This document shows, in pieces, positions 1 to 4,833 of a stretch of DNA of 6,094 bases. Numbering within the stretch: position 1 is the first letter of the stretch; the number at the start of each line of letters is the position of its first letter. The stretch is from an uncultured Eubacteriales bacterium (GTDB taxonomy: Bacteria > Bacillota > Clostridia > Peptostreptococcales > Anaerovoracaceae): NCBI GenBank assembly GCA_902803185.1, contig CADCOV010000047.1:1-6094 (forward strand), written 5' to 3'. A model generated the notes under the pieces. The model did no database searches and was not told the origin of the DNA. It saw nothing but the letters and a program-made list of their open reading frames with translations. The translations under genes and the position numbers were made by a program.

Positions 1-1101
1 TACTTCGTCAAGAAGTCGGTGGACAACGGCATCGACATCATCCGCATCTTCGACGCCCTGAACGACACCAGGAACGTGGAGACGGCCTTAAGGGCCACCA
101 AGGAGGCGGGTGCCTCGGCCCAGGTGGCGGTCTCCTACACCATCGGCGAACCTTACACGCCGGAGTACTGGATCGACCTGGCGAAGCGCCTCGAGGACAT
201 GGGCGCCGACTCCATGTGCATCAAGGACATGGCGGGCCTCCTCACCCCGACGGCCTGCCACGAGCTGGTCACGAACCTCAAAGCCAACGTGGCCCTGCCG
301 ATCCACATCCACAGCCACTGCACCAGCGGCGTCGCCCCGATCACCTACTACGTGGGCATCCTGGCCGGTGCGGACGGCATCGACACGGCGATCTCCCCGT
401 TCTCCGGCGGCACCAGCCAGCCGTCCACCGAGGTCATGGTGGAGACCTTCGCGGGCACCGAGTTCGACACGGGCCTCGACCAGCACAAGCTGGAGCGCAT
501 CGCGGACCACTTCAAGACGGTCCGGGAGAAGGCCCTCGCCTCCGGCCTCATGAACACCAAGGTCCTGGCCACGGACATCAAAACGCTGATTTACCAGGTC
601 CCGGGCGGCATGCTCTCGAACCTGGTCTCCCAGCTCAAGGAACAAAAGGCGGAGGACCGCTACATGGACGTGCTCCGGGAGATCCCGGAGGTCCGGAACG
701 ACCTGGGCATGCCGCCTCTGGTCACCCCGTCCTCCCAGATCGTCGGCACCCAGGCGGTGCTGAACGTGCTGATGGGCGAGCGCTACAAGGTGGTCACCAA
801 GGAGACCAAAGACCTGCTGGCCGGCAAATACGGCCGCACCACCCTCCCGGTGAACCCGGACCTGCAGGCCCGCTTCGTGGACCCGGCGGACGTGATCGCC
901 TGCCGCCCTGCGGACCTGATCCCGCCTGAACTGGACACCCTCCGCGAAGAGGTCAAAGACTACGCGGTCCAGGAGGAGGACGTCCTGACCTACGCCCTCT
1001 TCCCGAACATCGCCCTGGAGTTCTTCAAACGCCGGGCCGCCCTGGCCAACAAGATCGACCCGGCCCTCTACGACCAGGCGAACAAGTCTTATCCTGTATA
1101 A
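1..1101 (+). CDS. oadA: Oxaloacetate decarboxylase alpha / transcarboxylase 5S-type carboxyltransferase, 5'-truncated by window edge
   Basis: This is the carboxyltransferase subunit of a biotin-dependent decarboxylase, carboxylase or transcarboxylase; it moves CO2 between a 2-oxo acid (oxaloacetate/pyruvate) and carboxybiotin on a partner protein. The frame is open from base 1, so the start lies outside; 366 residues remain of a family usually about 450-470 long. Visible motifs, numbered from the window edge, are RIFDALND (15-22), the lysine that is carbamylated in the family at K75 (IKDMAG), metal-ligand histidines in HSH (H104, H106), and the catalytic threonine T138 in GGTSQPS. Residues from about 200 onward match the conserved PYC_OADA carboxylase domain. 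The protein ends in NKSYPV with no Ala/Pro hinge and no biotinyl (MKM) domain, so biotin must sit on a separate carrier. Whether the complex is oxaloacetate decarboxylase, a split pyruvate carboxylase (PycB) or methylmalonyl-CoA transcarboxylase cannot be settled without the upstream genes. Confidence 0.9.
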   Translation, partial: YFVKKSVDNGIDIIRIFDALNDTRNVETALRATKEAGASAQVAVSYTIGEPYTPEYWIDLAKRLEDMGADSMCIKDMAGLLTPTACHELVTNLKANVALPIHIHSHCTSGVAPITYYVGILAGADGIDTAISPFSGGTSQPSTEVMVETFAGTEFDTGLDQHKLERIADHFKTVREKALASGLMNTKVLATDIKTLIYQVPGGMLSNLVSQLKEQKAEDRYMDVLREIPEVRNDLGMPPLVTPSSQIVGTQAVLNVLMGERYKVVTKETKDLLAGKYGRTTLPVNPDLQARFVDPADVIACRPADLIPPELDTLREEVKDYAVQEEDVLTYALFPNIALEFFKRRAALANKIDPALYDQANKSYPV

Positions 1102-1118
1102 CTGTCACCCGAATCCCT

Positions 1119-1150
1119 GCGGGCCTGCGCATTCCGCGCGGGCCCGCTTT
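1119..1150 (+). terminator. GC-rich hairpin after the carboxyltransferase gene, probable weak intrinsic terminator
   Basis: Bases 1119-1130 pair with 1136-1147 over 12 bp, with one G-U wobble (1126/1140), around the loop ATTCC. Only three T follow (1148-1150). The stem is very stable but the U-tract is short, so it may be a leaky terminator or a 3'-end stabilising/processing hairpin. It ends 6 bases before the Shine-Dalgarno sequence of the next gene, so read-through into that gene is plausible. Confidence 0.6.
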
Positions 1151-1163
1151 CGCGAGGTCACTT

Positions 1164-2396
1164 ATGCTCCCTTACATCTACGACTGCATCATCATCGGCG
1201 CCGGCGCCTCCAGCCTCATGTGCGCCGCCTCCATGGCGGCTGCCCCGCGGGAGGACTTCCGCGGCCTCATCCTGGAAGCCACCGCCCGCCCGGGCACCAA
1301 GCTCCTGATGAGCGGCGGCGGCCGCTGCAACATCACCCACGCCGGCTCGATCAAAGACTTCGTGCCCCTCTACCACGCCGCGGACCCGGCGGCGGACGCC
1401 GGCCGGTTCCTGCGCACCGCCCTGTACAGGCACAGCAACCTGGACCTCATGGGCTTCCTGGAAGCGGCGGGCCTTCCCCTGGTGACGGAGGAGGACGGCC
1501 GCGTCTTCCCGGCTTCCGGCAAGGCGAAGGACGTGCTGGACCTGCTGCTGGCAAAGGCCGCCGAGGCGGGCTTCGCCCTCGAGACGGGGCGCCGGGTCAC
1601 GGGGCTCACGCGGACGTCGGAGGGTCTCTGGGAGGTCACCGCCGACGGCCTCGGCGGCCCGTCCCAGCTCCTCACCTGCAGCCTCATCGTCGCCTCCGGC
1701 GGCTGTTCCTACCCGTCCACCGGCTCGGACGGCAGCCTGTTCCACGTCCTGGAGCAGGCGCTGGATCTGCCGATGACGCCCCTCTATCCCGCTTTGACGC
1801 CGCTCACCCCGAAGGACTGGCCCTACGGGTCCCTGGCGGGCATCACGATGCAGGGCGTGACGGTGCAGAGCGCCGCCCCGGGGCGTAAAGCGGCGCGGGA
1901 GCAGGGCTCGGTGCTGTTTACCGATCAGGGGCTTTCCGGCCCTGCCGCCCTGAACCTCTCCCGCTATTGCCATGCGGGCAGCACCCTCGCCGTGGGCTGG
2001 GTGGACCGCACCTACGAGGAGGTCCTCGCGGATCTCACCGCCCTGCTCGCCTCCTCCAAAGCGGAGCCAGCCAACCTCATCGCCGATCAATACGGCCTCC
2101 CCCGCCGCTTCTGCCGCCTGCTGGCGGAGCGGGGCGGCCGCTCCCCGAAGAAGCTGGCAACCCTCCTCACCGGCGACAGCTTCTCCATCGAGCGCACGGG
2201 CAGCTTCCTGAACGCCATGGTCACCGCCGGCGGCGTGCCGCTCGGCGCCGTGGACCCGAAGACCATGGAGCTCCGAAACCATCCGGGCTGCTACGTCATC
2301 GGCGAAGCCTTAGACGCCGATGGTCCGACCGGCGGCTACAACCTGACCCTCTGCTGGGCCACCGCAGCCGCCGCGGCGGATGCGCTGCGGCGCTGA
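1164..2396 (+). CDS. HI0933/BaiN-family FAD-dependent oxidoreductase
   Basis: This 410-residue flavoprotein belongs to the HI0933-like family, often annotated as NAD(P)/FAD-dependent oxidoreductase, aminoacetone oxidase family or BaiN-like; the physiological substrate of most members is unknown. The N-terminal Rossmann FAD site reads GAGASS (12-17), with E38 at the end of the second strand as the expected FAD-ribose contact. Family hallmarks follow: MSGGGRCNITH (49-59), ASGGCSYPSTGSDG (177-190), the LFTDQGLSGPAALNLSR block (251-267), and the C-terminal AGGVPLGAVDPKTME (355-369) and GEALDADGPTGGYNL (380-394) segments that close the FAD pocket. Length is normal. The ATG at 1164 is chosen because GAGG (1154-1157) precedes it by 6 bases and translation begins directly with the flavin-binding strand. 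It is probably transcribed with, or by read-through from, the carboxyltransferase gene; no separate promoter is evident in the 62-bp gap. Confidence 0.92.
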   Translation: MLPYIYDCIIIGAGASSLMCAASMAAAPREDFRGLILEATARPGTKLLMSGGGRCNITHAGSIKDFVPLYHAADPAADAGRFLRTALYRHSNLDLMGFLEAAGLPLVTEEDGRVFPASGKAKDVLDLLLAKAAEAGFALETGRRVTGLTRTSEGLWEVTADGLGGPSQLLTCSLIVASGGCSYPSTGSDGSLFHVLEQALDLPMTPLYPALTPLTPKDWPYGSLAGITMQGVTVQSAAPGRKAAREQGSVLFTDQGLSGPAALNLSRYCHAGSTLAVGWVDRTYEEVLADLTALLASSKAEPANLIADQYGLPRRFCRLLAERGGRSPKKLATLLTGDSFSIERTGSFLNAMVTAGGVPLGAVDPKTMELRNHPGCYVIGEALDADGPTGGYNLTLCWATAAAAADALRR

Positions 2397-2431
2397 TCTC
2401 CAGATCACCGGCATGACGAAAGGTGTCTCTT

Positions 2432-2502
2432 CCATGCATGGTTTTGCTGTCGCCCGGGTTTTCTGTACAGGAAAATGCGTCTTTCGATCATTCATGTATG
2501 AA
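2432..2502. repeat. Palindrome unit 1
   Basis: CCATGCATGG (2432-2441), CTGTACAG (2463-2470) and TTCATGTATGAA (2491-2502). This is the most degenerate unit: the third palindrome has T for C at its centre (ATGTAT), and its first and third elements have different flanks. Confidence 0.75.
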
Positions 2503-2521
2503 AACCTCTCTGATACTCCTC

Positions 2522-2545
2522 AGGATCCTTCTCAGGATCCTTTTT
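2522..2545 (+). terminator. Hairpin plus T-run built from a tandem 12-bp repeat in the first linker
   Basis: CTCAGGATCCTT occurs twice in direct succession (2519-2530 and 2531-2542). Because AGGATCCT is self-complementary, the copies at 2522-2529 and 2534-2541 can form an 8-bp stem with a TCTC loop. The second arm runs into five T (2541-2545). This looks like an intrinsic terminator for the flavoprotein transcript, about 125 bp after its stop codon. It overlaps the start of repeat unit 2. Confidence 0.5.
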
Positions 2546-2615
2546 CATGCATGAACTCCCAGAGAACGGGGTCCCCTGTACAGGAAACCGCCTCATTCAA
2601 ATATTCATGCATGAA
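2544..2615. repeat. Palindrome unit 2
   Basis: This is the cleanest copy: TTCATGCATGAA (2544-2555), CCTGTACAGG (2575-2584) and an identical TTCATGCATGAA (2604-2615). The two outer 12-mers are perfect palindromes and so can each self-pair or pair with each other. Confidence 0.8.
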
Positions 2616-2657
2616 AAGTACCTCTGAAGCTTTCTTGGAGCGCATGTGGCCCGGATC

Positions 2658-2725
2658 CCATGCATGGATCCATAAGAAGCAGGATCTCCTGTACAGGAAA
2701 CCGTCTTTCTTGCAATCCTATGCAT
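2658..2725. repeat. Palindrome unit 3
   Basis: CCATGCATGG (2658-2667), CCTGTACAGG (2688-2697) and ATGCAT (2720-2725). GGATCC flanks the outer elements on both outer sides (2653-2658 and 2728-2733). The two arms can pair over 17 bp with two single-base bulges. Confidence 0.8.
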
Positions 2726-2760
2726 GAGGATCCATCCATCAGCCCCACCCCCAGACACGC

Positions 2761-2792
2761 AAAAGCGCCCGGACCGCACGGCCCGGGCGCTT
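2761..2792 (-). terminator. Intrinsic terminator of the lplA operon
   Basis: AAGCGCCCGG (2763-2772) and CCGGGCGCTT (2783-2792) form a perfect 10-bp stem. On the minus strand the hairpin is followed by a T-run (complement of the A-run at 2761-2764). It lies 17 bp beyond the lplA stop codon. On the plus strand it is followed by a T-rich stretch (2791-2800), so it may also stop transcripts coming through the repeat array. Confidence 0.8.
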
Positions 2793-2809
2793 CCTTCTTT
2801 CCTGTTCAC

Positions 2810-3793
2810 TTATCCGCGGATCAGCCCCGCCAGCTCCGCCGGCGTGATGCCGCTCATGTAATCGCCGAGGCCCAGTTCCTCCAGCTTCTCCTCCAGGTGC
2901 TCGTCCAGCGCCGCGCCGGCGAGGCCCGCTTCCAGCTCGCGGATGTCCCCGTTGCCGAAGAAGTCGCCGCTGATGCCGATCTCCCGGATGTGGCCGTTCT
3001 CCGCCTCCATCTGCACCGTCACCAGACCCGCCGGGAATTTCTCCTCCCGGGTCATGCTGAACTTCTTGGCCCGGCCGTAGTTCCACTCCCAGGTGGCGTA
3101 CTTCTCCGCCCGGAGTTTTTCGATCTCCGTGAGGTCCTCCGCCGTCAGCTCGTAGGGCACCGCACCGGCGTCGCCCAGGACCTGGGCGCGGAGGGCGGCT
3201 TTGAACTCCTCCATGGAGATGGGCCGGGGGGCATTCTCGTTGATGGTGGTGACCCGGCTGCGGACGGACTGGATGTTCTTGGACTGGAATTTGGCCGGCT
3301 TCACCCGGAGGGCGTCCGTCACGTTCTCCAGATTGGATTCCAGCATGATGCAGCCGTGGTGCATGATCCGGCCCCTGTGCACGTACTGGGAGTTGCCGCT
3401 GATCTTGCGGCCGCCGATCAGGATGTCATTGCGGCCGCCGAATTCCGCTTCCACGCCCAGCTTCCGGAGCGCCTCCACCACCGGCACGACGAACACGCTG
3501 AAGTCAAAGTCCGACGTGTTCTTCTGGTCGACGATGAAGGTGAAGTTCAGGTTGCCGGTGTCGTGGTAGACCGCACCGCCGCCGGAGAGCCGCCTGGCCA
3601 CCCGGATGCCGTGGGCGTCCACATACTGCTGGTTGATCTCCTCCAGGGCGTTCTGGTATTTGCCGATGATGATGCTGTTGGCGTTCTGCCAGAGCATGAA
3701 CCAGCTCTCCTCCCGGGGCAGCCGGTCGAAGACATACTCCTCCAGTGCCAGGTTGAAATATGGGTCCTTGCTGTGGGATTCGATGTAGCGCAT
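2810..3793 (-). CDS. lplA: Lipoate-protein ligase A
   Basis: This cytoplasmic enzyme activates free lipoate with ATP to lipoyl-AMP and attaches it to a lysine of lipoyl domains (2-oxoacid dehydrogenases, glycine-cleavage H protein). It is 327 residues long, close to the usual size of about 330. The catalytic domain shows the RRLSGGGAVYHDTGNLNF motif (67-84), GRKISGNSQ (128-136) with K130 at the expected lipoyl-AMP-binding lysine, HHGCIML (145-151) and SVRSRVTTI (176-184). The remainder, from about residue 245, fits the C-terminal accessory domain of bacterial LplA. The ATG at 3793 follows a GGGAGG Shine-Dalgarno site (complement of 3798-3803) with 4 bases between. It lies 19 bp after the PNPOx-like gene and is probably co-transcribed with it. 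Its presence implies uptake of external lipoate; biosynthesis genes are not in view. Confidence 0.95.
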   Translation of the reverse strand: MRYIESHSKDPYFNLALEEYVFDRLPREESWFMLWQNANSIIIGKYQNALEEINQQYVDAHGIRVARRLSGGGAVYHDTGNLNFTFIVDQKNTSDFDFSVFVVPVVEALRKLGVEAEFGGRNDILIGGRKISGNSQYVHRGRIMHHGCIMLESNLENVTDALRVKPAKFQSKNIQSVRSRVTTINENAPRPISMEEFKAALRAQVLGDAGAVPYELTAEDLTEIEKLRAEKYATWEWNYGRAKKFSMTREEKFPAGLVTVQMEAENGHIREIGISGDFFGNGDIRELEAGLAGAALDEHLEEKLEELGLGDYMSGITPAELAGLIRG

Positions 3794-3812
3794 GGGGCCT
3801 CCCGCTGGGTCG

Positions 3813-4292
3813 TCACTGTTTCGCTTTGGATTTTGCCGTCAGTTCGTCGACCTTGACTCTGATGACGGCGACGGCCATCGCCATCTTCGGGCTGATCTCA
3901 AACTCTCTGCCGGTCTGGGTCAGCATGAGGCACTTTAGGCCTTTGGCCTTCTCCTCCGGGTCCTCCAGGATCTCCGCGGTGCCTCTCGCGATCACGGATG
4001 CGTAGAAGGAGCCGTAGGCGCAAGGAACGTCGCCGCCGGATTCTTCCTCCACATCACACTCCAGTTCGATGCAGACATGCGGGTCTTTGCGGATCAGATC
4101 CAGCTTGTGGCCCTCCCGGGCACCGTGCATGTAGAAGGTGACCGCGCCTTCCTCACCGCATGTGAACCCGTAGTGGAGCGGAACGACGTACGGGTATCCT
4201 TCATCAAAGAGTCCAAGGTGCAGGATCTTCGCGGTCTGAAGGATCTCCAGGATCCTGTTCTTATCGGTGATCTCACGGTCTTTTCTTCTCAT
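3813..4292 (-). CDS. Pyridoxamine 5'-phosphate oxidase-like flavoprotein (NimA-type)
   Basis: This 159-residue protein belongs to the small split-barrel FMN-binding PNPOx-like group that contains the 5-nitroimidazole resistance (Nim) proteins. Family features are MRRKDREITD at the N-terminus, YPYVVPLHYGF (33-43), the FYMHGAREGHKLDLIRKDPH block (53-72) followed by VCIE, YGSFYASVIARG (93-104) and an acidic AEILEDPEEK (106-115). The start at 4292 is preferred over the in-frame ATG at 4313 because a strong GGAGGAGG site lies between them at the right distance, and the family begins with MRRKDREI. The native role of most members is unknown. Nitroimidazole reduction is one characterised activity, so this gene alone does not predict resistance. 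It is the first gene of a likely two-gene operon with lplA. Confidence 0.88.
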   Translation of the reverse strand: MRRKDREITDKNRILEILQTAKILHLGLFDEGYPYVVPLHYGFTCGEEGAVTFYMHGAREGHKLDLIRKDPHVCIELECDVEEESGGDVPCAYGSFYASVIARGTAEILEDPEEKAKGLKCLMLTQTGREFEISPKMAMAVAVIRVKVDELTAKSKAKQ

Positions 4293-4298
4293 GGTAGT

Positions 4299-4306
4299 CC
4301 TCCTCC
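4299..4306 (-). promoter_or_regulatory. Shine-Dalgarno site deciding the PNPOx-like start
   Basis: On the minus strand this reads GGAGGAGG, 6 bases before the ATG at 4292. It lies downstream of the alternative ATG at 4313, which rules against that longer start. Confidence 0.8.
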
Positions 4307-4330
4307 AATGCAAATCACATATTTGCCTTC

Positions 4331-4360
4331 ATCTTACCACAACCGCCGCAGGAAAGGCAA
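4331..4360 (-). promoter_or_regulatory. Candidate sigma-A promoter for the PNPOx-like/lplA operon
   Basis: On the minus strand, TAAGAT (4336-4331) is preceded by TGG, an extended -10. TTGCCT (4360-4355) lies 18 bp further upstream as a poor -35. The spacing to the start codon at 4292 leaves a short leader of about 30 bases. Assigned by eye from consensus similarity. Confidence 0.5.
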
Positions 4361-4376
4361 GGATGGCGGCGGGCTG

Positions 4377-4401
4377 TTTACCCGCCCCACAAGCGGGTAA
4401 A
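4377..4401. promoter_or_regulatory. Perfect inverted repeat, candidate operator
   Basis: TTTACCCGC (4377-4385), 7 bases, then GCGGGTAAA (4393-4401). This perfect 9-bp dyad lies between the divergent promoters. It ends two bases before the extended -10 of the zinc-ribbon gene and therefore occupies that promoter's -35/spacer region. Placement fits a repressor or activator site; the regulator is unknown. It lacks a T-run and is not a convincing terminator. Confidence 0.45.
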
Positions 4402-4403
4402 TA

Positions 4404-4412
4404 TGCTACAAT
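4404..4412 (+). promoter_or_regulatory. Extended -10 promoter for the zinc-ribbon gene
   Basis: TGCTACAAT (TG at 4404-4405, TACAAT at 4407-4412) is a good extended -10. The expected -35 position, around 4384-4389, has no TTGACA likeness and falls inside the inverted repeat. This suggests reliance on the extended -10 or on an activator. Confidence 0.6.
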
Positions 4413-4447
4413 GGGAACAGAGATGAGAGTGATAAGGGGGTACCGAT

Positions 4448-4786
4448 ATGTTTCCACATTCCATGTTCAACGCTTTGATTTACATCGTGCCGATCCTCGG
4501 CGGCGCCATCACCGTCTTCGCCATTCTGATGATGTGCAGCTCCAGGGTGCGGGGGAAGATGATGAGCAAGCAGGTCAAGGCCACCCGCTACATGATCGAC
4601 GAGAGCAAAGACGACATCGAGAGCATCTCCACCGACATGGCGAACGCCACCAAGGAGGGGATCGAGACCACCACCCGGGCGATCCGGAGGGGCCTCACTG
4701 AGGACGAAGAGATCTACTGCAAATACTGCGGCGCCAGGATCGACGCAGATTCCAAATTCTGCAAGAGCTGCGGCAGGCAGCTCTGA
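4448..4786 (+). CDS. Small single-pass membrane protein with C-terminal zinc ribbon
   Basis: This 112-residue protein has no recognised specific function. One hydrophobic segment at about residues 8-30 is followed by basic residues (SSRVRGKMMSKQVK), which suggests anchoring with the C-terminal part in the cytoplasm. Residues 40-85 are polar and probably helical. The C-terminus carries a double-CxxC zinc ribbon (C91, C94, C105, C108; CKYCG and CKSCG knuckles) of the zinc-ribbon type common in Bacillota membrane proteins. The ATG at 4448 is supported by AAGGGGG (4434-4440) 7 bases upstream. It is monocistronic, with its own promoter and terminator. No enzyme motif is visible; a structural, sensing or protein-interaction role is only a guess. 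Confidence 0.85.
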   Translation: MFPHSMFNALIYIVPILGGAITVFAILMMCSSRVRGKMMSKQVKATRYMIDESKDDIESISTDMANATKEGIETTTRAIRRGLTEDEEIYCKYCGARIDADSKFCKSCGRQL

Positions 4787-4807
4787 GCCGCGCTCCATAC
4801 ATAACGC

Positions 4808-4833
4808 AAAGGACGGGTCACCCCGTCCTTTTT
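4808..4833 (+). terminator. Terminator shared by convergent zinc-ribbon and ABC genes
   Basis: AAAGGACGGG (4808-4817) pairs perfectly with CCCGTCCTTT (4822-4831) around a TCAC loop, and T continues to 4833. It sits 21 bp after the zinc-ribbon stop codon. It also abuts the stop codon of the minus-strand ATPase gene (one shared base), and the A/T-rich stem base lets it act in both directions. Confidence 0.85.

Larger units (their letters stand above)
2432..2725. repeat. Array of nine phased palindromes in three tandem 113-bp units
   Basis: The 413-bp gap between two convergent genes contains no convincing gene but holds a strictly spaced array. ATGCAT-type palindromes are centred at 2436.5, 2496.5, 2549.5, 2609.5, 2662.5 and 2722.5. 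CTGTACAG palindromes are centred at 2466.5, 2579.5 and 2692.5. Centre-to-centre spacings are 30, 30, 53, 30, 30, 53, 30, 30. Each unit is therefore 6-23-8-23-6 bp, and units are joined by 47-bp linkers. Only the palindromes and a GAAA directly after CTGTACAG (GAAACCG in units 2 and 3) are conserved; the spacers differ. No further unit is found one step upstream (near 2383) or downstream (near 2775). The region is less G+C-rich than the genes. The position is typical of extragenic repeats such as REP/BIME elements, but I do not recognise this architecture as a named family. Confidence 0.85.

Noticed and set aside
1421..1430. CCTGTACAGG, the same palindrome as in the array, inside the flavoprotein gene
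   Set aside because: No ATGCAT-like site lies 30 bp on either side and the bases encode conserved-looking protein (ALYRHS); treated as chance.
1158..2282. Long minus-strand open frame opposite the flavoprotein gene
   Set aside because: Composition is Arg/Gly/Ala/His-rich as expected for an antisense frame of a G+C-rich gene. The plus-strand protein has all family motifs.
2432..2725. CRISPR array (regular short motifs separated by unrelated 23-bp spacers)
   Set aside because: The conserved elements are only 6-12 bp, are of two alternating kinds, and the spacing alternates 30/30/53. CRISPR repeats are single, longer and identical. No cas genes are present.
2432..2725. Replication-origin iterons or DnaA boxes
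   Set aside because: The motifs are palindromes rather than directional iterons, no replication initiator gene or TTATNCACA-type boxes are seen, and the setting is an ordinary convergent chromosomal gap.
2380..2727. Open reading frame of 115 codons on the plus strand across the repeat array
   Set aside because: It overlaps the end of the flavoprotein gene, its start has no ribosome site, and the array period (113 bp) shifts frame, so the open frame is incidental to the palindromes.
2660..3856. Long plus-strand open frame opposite lplA
   Set aside because: It is the antisense shadow of a well-supported lplA gene in G+C-rich DNA; the translation is low-complexity and matches no family.
4293..4313. 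Longer N-terminus of the PNPOx-like protein starting at 4313
   Set aside because: The extra residues (MHWRRTT) would be encoded by the Shine-Dalgarno region of the 4292 start, and they are not part of the family pattern.
4343..4372. CCGCCGC...GCGGCGG inverted repeat near the minus-strand promoter
   Set aside because: Only 7 bp of simple G+C-rich sequence with a 16-base loop; easily expected by chance in this composition.
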